A stretch of 64,000 bases of DNA from Dillenia suffruticosa (Eukaryota > Streptophyta > Magnoliopsida > Dilleniales > Dilleniaceae), in NCBI GenBank assembly GCA_033439265.1, contig JAVTVX010000035.1, positions 11,434,001 to 11,498,000 on the forward strand, given 5' to 3'. The translations under genes and the position numbers were made by a program. Of the stretch, positions 24,345 through 35,339 are shown piece by piece (position 1 is the first letter of the stretch; each line of letters opens with the position of its first letter). The notes under the pieces are model-generated. The model was not told the origin of the DNA, did not search any database, and saw only the letters and a list, made by a program, of their open reading frames with translations.

Positions 24345-25948
24345 CTACAGTATCTTCCATTTGTCTTCCAAGGCATTGCATATCCTTGAGATGCAACAAG
24401 CAGCGCTTAATGGATATCCAGAAACTGCAAAAACAGTAAGAAACCAGAAAACAGCCATGATTAGGCTTGAAATACCCACTGCTGTAAGATAATAGATGCC
24501 ACAGTTTTATAAATAGGGCTCTTCTCGTACTGACTCATACCACATGAATGCCTTAAGGATAACTTCCACCAATGTTGTACAGAAACAAAAAAATAAACCA
24601 TAACATAAGGAACCAGCCAGGGTCTTTTACCAGGCAAGGGGTAAAGAGGAGGATTCTCGGAATAAATAGTTTTTAAATCAGGGGACGAGTTATGGTTTCT
24701 TAATTGACTATGGTGTTAGACCAATACAAGAAGTATCGGAAGCATACTCTCCCATGTACAACTTGATTCCACAATGACCATTGTGGAGGTTGTCCAAGTG
24801 CACGTCACACAGATTCTGACCTAAGTCTTTGTTAGAATCCAATTAATGAAAATTGTTTGCAAAAGCACATGGAGAATTTTAAGGTTCCAACTGCTATGGC
24901 TCGCCAGAAAAGCAATACCTATGGTTCAAAATGCGTATTTTATAAAGGATCAAGACCCCTGCAGAGATACGTAGAGGGGGTTAGCAACATTGGTCACTCC
25001 CACCATCCCTTGCATAAGAAAAAGAAATGTTTGATTAAAATAAATTCTCATCCTCATCTTTCCAAATGCTTTCTCATATATACAATCCAATTCCAATCAT
25101 CACCTAAACTAACTCAAACAAGAAAAATTAAATACCAATCTCTAGCTCACAGGATTCAAACATACCAAATTTGAAGACGTAGAATAGCAATCATCCCATA
25201 TGTGCTGCTTAGAGTATAAATGAAAAAACATACAAATAAGACAGTACAACAACAACAACTAACAATGACAATGGCAAAATGACTGATTCTTAGAAGTTGT
25301 AGGTAAATAAAATAGATTTCTTGTATTATAGAATAGTACAAAAGGTTTGCTGATAGAAAATAATGACAAGATCCAAACATCTAATAGCTCCCCCGGCGCC
25401 TATTTTTCCATTCCCAGCGCCTGTTGTGCACCACTACTTTTGCTACCCATAAAAGTCATGATAGCAGCCATGCTTATCAAAGGATGGCCAAGACAAGAAG
25501 ATATATCCAATAGAAACAAAAGATTGTCTCATGATATATGTTAATGAGCCTAAGAGCTTCTCAATACTCAAGACATGTTGAAGCTAATTCCTCCTCCAAA
25601 AAGTTAGCGAAACTGAAAAATTGTCCACAATCAATCTTACCATTGTTGGTAAGTATTTTAAGGTAGTGATCTCGGTGTCATGCCTTTTAGGCAAAAGGCA
25701 TCCTAGCATCCAAGGCTCCCATCACTAAAAGATGTATTGGATATAACAATAAATTTGAAAGAACAAAAAAGTTTATTGGGAAGAGCTAAGGCTTTTAGAG
25801 AATATTAAATTGTACAATTTAATTAGGCTTTGGAGGATGTCAAAAGAGTTTCACAAGCATAAGTTTTCTAATTAATTTACGTGATCTTTTTTCTCCTCTC
25901 TTTTATTATTTCATTTGTTAGGGGAATTCCTTATCCTCCTTGTAATAG

Positions 25949-25989
<41 letters not shown>

Positions 25990-28624
25990 AAGAATCTCCC
26001 TGTACTTTCTTTTTCTATTAACTATCCATCTTCTTTACAAGCATTACAAATATCACCCAAAAAAAATTTTAAAAAAAAAACACTACAAGCACAAAGAAGC
26101 AACAAGGATAGCTTTTATAGTGCACAACCACACACTTTGATAGACATCTAAAACAACTGGAATAAGAGTATTCTGAGAGGTTACAACTTTATAGATCATT
26201 GAATCCTCAAGAATCCACACAGATTAACATTAAGCATAGTCAATGATAGTACATACACCAATTAAACAAAACTAAGATATAAGATTAATACAAATTCAAT
26301 TTAGGATGATCACCTGCTATATAGTCCTCGGTATACTCTTTATCAATTTTTCCATGGGCCATTGCACCAACCTGAAAATGTGTGTAGATATATAAGATTA
26401 CGTCTAAGGAAAAGGATCAGGAGGTAAAGTGACTGCTGCACCATACCACAAAAACAAGGTTGACATCATCACCAACAGCTTTCACATAGTTGTGCATGTT
26501 GACTAATTTCTCCGAACTATATGAGAGGCCTGAAATGCAAGCATTCTATTTCTGTTTCTGGCTACAGTAAATAAGAAGGAAACACTTAAGACAGCGATCG
26601 CTCACCTATTTTCCGTGAGTTCATGGGAAAATGTTGAGTGACAGGGTTCTTAATGACATGCAAGAGTTTCTCCCGTTTTCCTGAAGCAGTAATACTCAGT
26701 TTCTGTAGCAGTTGCACTGCAATGGACATGACCAGAGGAAAACAAATTTAGAAAAGACTAGAAATAAGATTCTAAAAGAGGAAAAAACCAGACAATGCAA
26801 TTTTAATCAGTATGATGGTCCACAGGAATCACAGTTAGAACTAGATGATGGCTGAACTTACACATGATACCACAGAATCGTTTAAATGTCCTTGGCATGC
26901 GAACATGTGGTTTCACTTCAAAAAGCACACCTTTCTCAGTTTTCACATAAACGGCTCGCAGTCTCCCAGCCTTATTGAGTGGACTATCCAAAATCGCTAG
27001 GAGAGCCTGAAAACATGGAGTGAAAGGCAAAAAAAGGTCAATGGTATAAAAAAACTCTAAAAGCAAGGACTTTTTGTATCAAAAAGTTAGCAGTGAAGCC
27101 AGCCCAAGGCAATAGACTTCTTCAAGTGTGGACCAGTGAAAGATTTCTCAGCATATATCCCCCCAATGCAAATGACCTGCGGATGAACATTTCAATTGAA
27201 GGTTCTTTTACTATGGAAGTCCATACACACAGCTTATGTATTGTACATGCCTTGAAGGCTATTTTGCATGTCCAATGGGATTACTCAATGAAAATTTTGA
27301 TGGTAGTGGTTACAGGTTCCGAATATTATCAGCAAAAAGAAATAAACCCATATCCTTCTAATACCATAACAAAAGAACCCGTATCCATCTAATACCATAA
27401 CACAATTCAACGAGTATCCAAACCTTCATGAATTATCTCTTTATCTCAGAAGCATTTCTTTTTTCTTTACAAGAAGGTATCTTTCCCTGACTTGCAGAAA
27501 GACCACAAGAAATTAAACTATATTAAAAAATTTATTCTTTCCTGATATTCTCAATTGAACAAAATCCAAATACTGTTTCTCTTGTGTGCCTGGCTTCTTG
27601 TATAACTGCCAATCAACATATGTTTAACATGCTCAAATGAGGGATAATTTTTCATTGTAATGATTCAGAGGTGTTTTAAGGATGACATGGGGAACCAATA
27701 ATTAGGCCAAAACAAGTGCTTCAGTTCAACAGTCAATAATAGGGATTTGACGGCAATTCTGAAAAATATTCATGACAATAAAGCCTAGCAATCATCACTC
27801 AAAATATCTATTTAAGCACATAAAGCACATCAGCACAATCATGAAAAGCACCAAAATTTAGTTTTTACTTTCTTTTTTTGAGGGACAACAAACCTGGTGA
27901 GCAATATCAGGCCTGTAATCAGCAGGGTTTTTCGCATTTCTCCTTAGGAAATTGGCATGGTCATCTGAATTCAATAACTGGTAACTCTGCATCCACCATT
28001 GACAAAATTCCTCAAATTTGGAAGACATCCATTCCGTCAAACTCAGACAAGGGCGTTCTGCATTAAATCTAAATTCCGAGTGTTGTTGACTTGAGCTATT
28101 TGTATCCCAGTGCAGTGAGATAATATAATATACTTATATATGTGTGTGATAGATATAAATGAGCCAAGTGATGTGCTACGTTATAGTGCGGGGAAACTAA
28201 GGTAATGATAATGTATAAACTATTCATTGTTAGCAAACGAGTACACCTGGAAGATGTACTTTGTGCAAAGTTGGCAGATCAAAAAATTAAGGGCAGAGAG
28301 AACTATAGGAAAAGAAAAAAAAATAAAAAAAAATACCTTTCCAACTTTGCCAACTTCAAGTGAAGCCTTCTCAAGAACAAAGATGATATTAGACTTGGAA
28401 TCCTAGTAAGGAGGAACAATTGGTATACCTGGAACTTCATCTAGATCTGCTGTTGCCTCCTCCTCCACTCGCTTCTCATCATCTTCTTCTGCCATTGTTG
28501 CCTCCTCCTCTGCATTTTGCGCAGTCTCTTGGTGTTGTTGTTCTTCGTCTTCTCCTTCTTTGTCATATCTATCTTCTCTCCTCTTCCTCTTCTTATGCCC
28601 TTTCATCCCAAATGGCCTTGTCAT
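24345..28624 (-). CDS. EMG1: EMG1/NEP1, 18S rRNA pseudouridine N1-methyltransferase, seven exons with one internal stop
   Basis: Exons on the minus strand are 28624-28337, 27986-27894, 27006-26862, 26716-26606, 26529-26447, 26371-26314 and 24424-24345. All introns are GT-AG and the frame is continuous (286 codons including the final TAG). The product is the SPOUT-class NEP1 enzyme, which methylates pseudouridine in 18S rRNA in the nucleolus and is needed for 40S assembly. Diagnostic pieces are [81 protein letters not shown] and [19 protein letters not shown]. The N-terminus is basic then acidic, as in plant homologues. The oddity is an in-frame TAG at codon 74 (28403-28405), upstream of the whole catalytic domain. 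As written, the gene yields a 73-residue fragment, so it is a pseudogene, a nonsense allele or a base error. The intact remaining exons favour a recent change or an error. Confidence 0.9.
25952..25980. repeat. CT microsatellite in the last EMG1 intron
   Basis: A run of about 14 CT units followed by a short CA run, within the 1.9-kb intron between EMG1 exons 6 and 7 (26313-24425). The rest of that intron is AT-rich with no recognisable element. Confidence 0.85.
28403..28405 (-). other. EMG1: In-frame TAG in EMG1 exon 1
   Basis: The minus strand reads CCT CCT TAC TAG GAT TCC AAG, so a stop falls between the acidic N-terminal tail and [12 protein letters not shown]-to-T change from CAG (glutamine) would explain it. 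Splicing around it is unlikely: the nearest GT-AG pair would define an intron of only about 26 bases. Confidence 0.85.
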
Positions 28625-28627
28625 TTC

Positions 28628-28642
28628 TCAAGCTTCAACCAT
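28628..28642 (-). promoter_or_regulatory. Tiny upstream ORF before EMG1
   Basis: An ATG at 28642-28640 opens a four-residue frame (M-V-E-A-stop) ending three bases before the EMG1 start codon and in the same frame. If included in the transcript it could lower translation. The transcription start is not known from sequence. Confidence 0.4.
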
Positions 28643-28693
28643 TGTTTCTCAACTTCTCTCGGCCTTGTCTAGGGCTTTAGACATAGAGACGGA

Positions 28694-28702
28694 TTAGGGT
28701 TT
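28694..28702 (-). promoter_or_regulatory. Telo-box upstream of EMG1
   Basis: AAACCCTAA on the minus strand, 70 bases upstream of the EMG1 ATG. Telo-boxes near the start are characteristic of plant ribosomal-protein and ribosome-biogenesis genes, which agrees with the identification of the gene. Confidence 0.6.
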
Positions 28703-29703
28703 TATAAGAAATATTTCATAACTAAACTAAAGAAGTTCAAGTAGAAACTTGAAATTTGTAAATAAAATTAAGACTCATTTGTATAATAAACATAAATAGT
28801 ATAATATTAATAATTTTTAATTAAAATTCATATATAATTCTAATAGTACAGCAACCTTAACCCCATTAAAAATCTATTTAATTTTATTATCCACATTTAT
28901 ACATATAGGTAAATGGATAAATATCAATACGAGAATTCTAGATTTCAATTTTATATTTAACATAAATATACATGAAGAGATGTATAGTATTGATACTATG
29001 GATACAAAGTTGAATTTATTGAATAATAAATAATATTTTTTATTTTAATTTTATTTTAAAATAATTTTAATTTTAATTTGTAACTGGCCTAAGTGTCAAC
29101 CATTCTCTCAAGAAAGTTTTAATCATAATTTGGTCATTCAAAAGACTCAATCGGCTAAAAATGTGTTTATTATTTTCTATCTTAATTTTACATTAAAAGG
29201 GCCTAAAATATAATTTTTATTCTTAAAACCCTAAATTGTAATTCCATTTGAAAGAGAAACTTAAATTATTACGCGGTCACCTCCATTCGCCATGTGTCGG
29301 AGAAGGAGGTTTTAGGTCCAACTTTATAATATGAAATATAGATTTTATTAGAAACGACAAGATTTTCTTTAAAGAAATTGTTTTTCTATTACATTGACTT
29401 AAAAAATTTTAGAAAAAACAATGAAATCAAATTTTAAAAGTGAGTTTGTAGGAACTAAAAATTTGACACTAGGGGAACATCTTCTAACTTGTGATAAATA
29501 GATAACATATCGCAATAATATCTAAAAAAAATCACATATAACATATGTTGTAAATACTTTAGTCCAAATTTTAATAAATCAATATTTTTGGGGTAGACAT
29601 GCATTTGATTAAGGTCATCTAATTCATTATATTTATTATAGTTAAAGACTACTATCTAATGTAGTTCCCCCGTATCAAAAGCAATTGGCTTCAAAATTAA
29701 TGA
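28703..29703. other. AT-rich upstream region of EMG1
   Basis: Very AT-rich sequence with repeated TTTTATTTTAA-type tracts near 29036-29070. It should hold the EMG1 promoter at its low end (telo-box noted separately). No gene, LTR or terminal inverted repeat was recognised. Confidence 0.4.
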
Positions 29704-31242
29704 CTCTAAAGCAAGTTATTAGAACCGTACTACACATTGATATGCGAAATTCAAAAAAAATGGTTGAACCGGTCGAACCGTGGATCAATATGGTCGAACC
29801 GTTGGCTTTTTAAAAATAATTAAAAATCTATATAAAATCAATAATTACTCATAAAAGTTAAAACTCATATTAACAAAAATATTAGAAAAACCAACCAATC
29901 AAACAGAATATTAGAAGTCAAGGGACAAATAGGAAAGCTAATCCAAATTCCAAGCAACCACGCAGAATATTAGGAGACCCAATTGACAGAATGCTTCTAA
30001 TATCCCAAAAATCGTGAAAAATAATAAGAATCAATTAAAAAGACAAAATAATGAATTGGGTAAAGGAAATTAGCACAAATCAGAAGGTGATCCAAGCAAA
30101 ACATAACTCATGATTCCAAGCAAAAGGTGACAATACAATACATATGATCCAGGAAACTTTTCATTGAGACTTTTAAACTGCAAATTGGATTACTGGACCA
30201 ATCGTCATCAACATGTGCGTGTGTGTGATATGTGCAAAGGTGATTGAATTGTACAGTGGGGGGTAAATGCTTCCTCTAGTCACGAACACCCCCTCCTCCA
30301 CCCCAGTACCAGTCTAATTTGATCTCAGAATCACTTCATACAACCTCTAGGGTCTATATGAGCTCAACTAACTACCAGCAATTGCCAAGACCAAAAATAA
30401 CCCCCCGAACCCTAGCTCTTCATATAGTAGGGTCTAAAATTCAAAATTCTAGAAAATGAATAGAGTTCTTTCAGGGAAATGAATAGAGTTCTTTCTGGCC
30501 AATGAGCGACTGCAAGACATTGCTTGTGACTCCAAAACAGAGAGCGATGACCTGCAATTGAAATTGAAGACCATTGAAACTGAAATCGAAATTGAGAGTG
30601 AGAAGACGAAGAGTGTGTTACAAAAACCCTAAAAATTATAAAAGCCCTAAAATTTGGTACTTTAATTCAAAACCCTAAAAATCGTATAAAACCCTAAATT
30701 TTAATTCCAAACCCTAAAAATCAAAATCTAATTCTAAATATGTTAAGAGTTGAGAGATAGACTTTACCTTATAGAAAAATCAATGAACGTCAAGCCGCAA
30801 GCGTGGAACTGTGAACTGTCGAGAGAGAGTAAAGACGAAGATGAAGACGAAAACGAAGACGAAGACCATGAGAGCTAGAGAGAGCATGAGAGTGAGAGAA
30901 AGCGAGAGAGAGAGAGAGAGAGAGAGAGAGCAATGACAAATCGAGAGAGAAGGTGAGGGTGAGATCGTGAGAGACGAAAATGAATTCGCAAAGAGAGCGA
31001 GAGAAAGCAGAGAGAGAGAGAAAGAGGGCAACGAAAAAAAATCACCTTTTTTTTAACCTAGACCGCGGTTTCTTGAACCGGCGGTTCGCATGGTTCGCGG
31101 TTGCACCGCCATTGAACCGCCGGTTCAGGCTGGTTCAAGTGTAAAATGATATTTTTATCCACCCGAACTGTAAAAATACTATGAGAAGGTTGAATCGGTT
31201 GAACTGGCGGTTTAGTCCGGTTTTTATAACATTGCTCTAAAG
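29704..31242. mobile_element. Non-autonomous hAT-like element with 8-bp target duplication
   Basis: CTCTAAAG flanks both sides (29704-29711 and 31235-31242). The element itself, 29712-31234, has terminal inverted repeats: CAAGTTATTAGAACCG at the left and, reading inward from the right on the other strand, CAATGTTATAAAAACCG. An 8-bp duplication is the hAT signature. Subterminal regions are packed with GGTTGAACCGGT and GAACCGCCGGTTC motifs, typical subterminal repeats. The interior has CCCTAAAA phrases near 30625-30720 and a GA-rich block near 30820-31025, but no transposase. Confidence 0.8.
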
Positions 31243-31270
31243 TCTATAACTGACAAAAATATTTATATAT

Positions 31271-32491
31271 ATTCACTGCTAGAAAATAGACTTTCAGCGA
31301 CGGATTTTTTCCGTCGCTATATCCGTCGTAAAAAATAACGACGGATTTTTTTCGTCACTATATCCGTCGTAAAAAGTGACCCCGTTAATTTTCAGCGACT
31401 GATTTTTTTTCCATCGCAAATATCAGCGACGGATTAAATCCGTCACTGAAACCGAAAAAAAAAAAAAAAAAGCGACGGATAGGGATCCGTCGCTGATTTG
31501 AGTTATGGAAAAAGAAAAAAAAAACACAACCAACCACCCCCTCCCCCCTATGTTTGTTGGAGATGAGAATCGAACCTGCATGCGCGAACTACCTGGTATA
31601 AGAGTACTCTTCCCACTAAACCAAATAAACTATTTACTTACATATTTCTTTTTTTTTTTTTACTTACTATCTATATTTCTTATTTCTTAATAATATTAAA
31701 ATAATACAAAATTATATTTTATTATAAAATAATAAAATAATTTTATTATTACTTAAAATAAAATAATAAAAAATAAAATAAAATAAAAATAATAAGAATT
31801 ATTAAATAAATTAAAAAATTAAAAATAATTTATTATAAAATAATAAAATAATTTTATTATTACTTAAAATAAAATAATAAAAAATTTTAAAAAATAAAAT
31901 AATATTATTCTTTGCAAAATAAAATAAAAATAATAAGAATTATTAAATAAAATTAAAAATTAAAAATAATTTATTATAAAATAATAAAATAATTTTATTA
32001 TTACTTAAAATAAAATAATAAAAAATTTACAAAAATAAAATAATATTATTCTTTGCAAAATAAAAAAATTAATAAGAATTATTAAATAAAATTAAAAAAT
32101 AAAAAATAAAAAATAAATAAAAAAATAAAAAAATCTATCGCTAATCCGTCGGTAATCCATCGCTAATTTTCCGTCGCTAATCCATCGTTAAAGGTTATAC
32201 GTATCTTTTTTAAAATTTTTTTTTCCTTCACCAATTCACTGACGGAAGTTAGCGATGGAATATTTTCGTCGCTAAAAATTCAATCGGTAATCCGTTTCTG
32301 ATAATTTTATAATTAAAAAAAAAAAAATTTTAAGATTTTAGCGACGAAAATATTTCCGTCGCTAATCTCTCAGTAAAAAATCCGACGTTAATCCATCATA
32401 AATCCGTCGCTATTATCGATGGATATTTTTCCATCGATAATTTTCCATCGATAATTTTCCATCATTAAAGCCGTGTTTTCTAGTAGTGATT
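31271..32491. mobile_element. CACTA-type MITE with GACGG/CCGTC foldbacks
   Basis: The element runs 31274-32488. Its left end is CACTGCTAGAAAATA and its right end, read inward, is CACTACTAGAAAACA. ATT flanks both sides (31271-31273, 32489-32491), the 3-bp duplication expected for CACTA/En-Spm. Both subterminal regions carry inverted copies of GCGACGGA/TCCGTCGC, able to form hairpins. The middle holds a roughly 115-bp AT-rich direct repeat in about three copies (31700-32100) and a tRNA-like stretch (annotated separately). No transposase is present. Confidence 0.85.
31550..31628 (-). other. tRNA-like sequence inside the CACTA MITE
   Basis: On the minus strand a TGGTTTAGTGGGAAGAG stretch resembles a pol III A box, and about 30 bases later GGTTCGATTCTC matches a B box and T-arm. 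A convincing acceptor stem and anticodon arm are lacking, so this is a tRNA-derived relic rather than a gene. Confidence 0.45.
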
Positions 32492-32849
32492 CACAATTGA
32501 TGAGTTCATAATTGTTTATGCAAACAAGTGATGAAACATTAACACTTCAAACAACTACGATAATGGGCTTATTCACTCGACAACACTTATGACCGAAAAT
32601 AAAGATTTCATAACTCAACAGAGCTCTTAAAGATTTCTAACAGGGAGCTATGCTTGTCACTTGATTTCATCCTTTTGATTCAATTAATAAAAACAAAAAC
32701 AAATTGAGAAATGTATGCATCATCCAACATCTACACTGATGGGAAGAAAGGATTTCTCTTTTGTTATTTTTTGAGCTATACATAGTTGGAGTATAGGTTG
32801 TTTGGAAGATTAATTACTTCACTTGAAAAATTTATGTGAGCTATATTTT
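32492..32849. other. Short spacer between MITE and copia element
   Basis: AT-rich, no reading frame, repeat or regulatory motif recognised. Confidence 0.4.
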
Positions 32850-32854
32850 AATAG

Positions 32855-33360
32855 TATTGGTTTTATATGCCCATTGAGGGGTATTATTGGAATCGGAGAT
32901 AATGGGTTAACTTCCATTATCTCCATAATTCTCACATTAACCACCAATAACCCCCCATTAGCCATAATAACTCCCTCTCTCTTAAGTGTGGTTGGCAACG
33001 TAAGTAACAAGAGTGAGAGGTTACTTCTCTGCACATCCGTGAGAAAACATTTGCCATGAGAGAGGTATGGCAAAGGTTTGACACATACATTTCTAGAGAG
33101 GAAATTTTAAGGGCTGAGAAATTTTCGTATAGGAAAATTTCTCCGGTCATTGGAGGATTCACCAGACTCGAGGATCGATGCATCGTGATATTGCGATGGT
33201 GGCTCGATCATGTGATTACCATCCCGACTGACAATCCATTCGAGGATATTGTGACTCCGATTAGATTTTGGAGACCGCTCTATCGAAATATTTATCCGAA
33301 AAATTTTAAATTAATTTTCTACGCTTCTGCATACGCATATTGTGTCAATTAAATCCAATA
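32855..33360 (+). repeat. 5' LTR of copia element
   Basis: 506 bp, aligning along its whole length with 38701-39205. Terminal TG is changed to TA and terminal CA to TA relative to the 3' copy. Scattered substitutions between the LTRs indicate moderate age. Confidence 0.92.
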
Positions 33361-33361
33361 T

Positions 33362-33373
33362 TGGTATCAAAAC
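33362..33373 (+). promoter_or_regulatory. Primer-binding site of copia element
   Basis: TGGTATCAAAAC, one base after the 5' LTR, matches 10 of 12 bases of the initiator tRNA-Met complementary site TGGTATCAGAGC. Confidence 0.8.
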
Positions 33374-34089
33374 GTGGTTGAATTTAATTAAAAATATATA
33401 TATTTTTTCGAAATTTTTATGATACAAAAAATTTTAGGGTCCGGATCACGTAACAGTGCGTGGAGGCGAGCCGCCGGCGTATGGTGGCGCGTGTGAACCT
33501 TGCAGTGCGTCAGATTGTCCAAAATTGAATTTTTTCAATTTTCTGAGGATTAAATATCCATAATTGTAACTTTTGTGGGTTTTGGTGTGCCGAATCCAAA
33601 TTCGAATGGTAAAATGCGATTTTGGGTTGTGGTGTATGGTGTCCGTTGACTCATACGCTCGCTTTGAGGTCTATATTCAAGCCATTTTGGACTTGTTGAT
33701 TCATAGGGCGCATATAATGTGATAATAAGTATCACCAAGTCACAAATATTTCTCTTACTGCATTGAGAACTGTTGTATTAGATTTTTGTAAGAAGAGCAA
33801 ATCGAATGATGTGATTTATGAGATTTCACATCGGTAGATTCGGTTTATTCTCAAGGAGAAAAATTTGTTTGAGATTTTGAGGTACGAAATGGTGGGCCCC
33901 AGGAAGGATACCGCACCTCAAGATAGATGAGATAAGGAGGTCAATCATGCGTGAAAGAAAAGAATTGCCAAGTTAGGGTAATCCTTATCGGTGGCATACA
34001 TGATGACTTGATCTCGTTGAACAAGTGATATCCTACGGATATGTCGGTTAGGCTCGGTTTATAAGAGTATCGTGCTACTCTTTTCAGCT

Positions 34090-34902
34090 CCTAATGTGAT
34101 GATACATAAGAAAATGGTTGATTATACAATGATACAACATTTGATTCAAATGTCGAGTATGATCACCGCGTTGAGGAATGCGGACGAGCCAATTTCGGAT
34201 GGTATTTAGATACTGGGTGTGGTCCGGTTTTTACTTGATTTATGAGAAACCATGAAAACCTATCTCACATATGATGAGAGTATTCGTATTTTCGCTAATG
34301 TGAGCAGGTATTGTAAGCTCGAGGAGGAGCCCTGGAGGCGAGTAGGCCGCACTCGAGTCATGCTTATTCAGAGGAGTCGAGTAAGGACTCTCATAGCGTC
34401 TAGCCAATAGCGTAAGCATATGAATAAGACTCGAGATCTAGGCAATAAAAACCATCCAAGAAAATCAACAACAAGGTACAAAAGCACAGGAAAAAAGAAT
34501 TTGATAAGACCAATGTGAAATGTTACGTTTGATATAGATTTAGTCATTTCGCTCGTGAGTGTGACGAGTAGAAAATAATATCTTTCTTCTTTACGTAGCT
34601 TGAGCTTTGTCTTATTTATGATGATACTCGCTGATTTCTTTCCATTGTGGATTATAAATTCAAGAGTCACCGACCACGTAACTAGAGACAGAAGTACGTA
34701 AATAGAGTACCACCGAGTGAATCCTCAAGTTGGGAGGATTTACATCAAGGACAAAGCATTTGTCGTCATCAGAGGGACTGGCATTTGCTATGATATTCTT
34801 TATGTTCCGAGCATTCGACAAAACTTGAATTTAATACGTTGTCTAAGATTAACTATGATATGCATAAAATCATCTATTTTAATAAATACAACAATTCTCT
34901 AA
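34090..34902 (+). pseudogene. Copia gag and protease remnants
   Basis: Fragments on the plus strand include ETMKTYLTYDESIRIFANVS (gag, near 34250), a nucleocapsid zinc-knuckle trace near 34520 (C-Y-V-stop-Y-R-F-S-H-F-A-R-E-C, second cysteine lost to a stop), and a protease end GICYDILYVPSIRQNLNLI at about 34790-34845. Several frameshifts and stops separate them. Confidence 0.7.
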
Positions 34903-35339
34903 ATTATTCTGGTTGTGATCTATGATAGATAGAATGCACTGGATACTACTAATTCTAATGGTTTCCTTGTCATTCTACTATTGTCTTTTCATCTGATTGC
35001 GTAGATGATGTGTAAATAGGTGACATAGTAGAATTGGATACATAGGGCAAAAGATGATAAATCGATTAGCAATGAGTGGTTTGTAAGACCCGCTAACTAG
35101 ATTCGAGTTATCCGTATGTGATTTTTGCCTAATTGGCAAAATCACAAGAAAATCATTTGGCAATACAATAAGAGCTGGAACTCTATTGCAATTGGACTAC
35201 TCCGATATATGTTGCCTTATGAGCATGAGAGCCTGAAATAGAGTTATATACGTGATGACATTCATCGCGTTTCAGGAGGTTTATTAACGAAATTGAGAAT
35301 TATTTAGACTTCAGAGTGAAAACTCTTAAAATCAATCGG

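Noticed and set aside
28409..28440. Splicing out the EMG1 stop via a GTATACC...TACTAG mini-intron
   Set aside because: The intron would be about 26 bases, below the minimum length for plant splicing.
31550..31628. Functional tRNA gene
   Set aside because: A- and B-box-like sequences exist but acceptor and anticodon stems do not pair convincingly; kept only as a tRNA-like relic.
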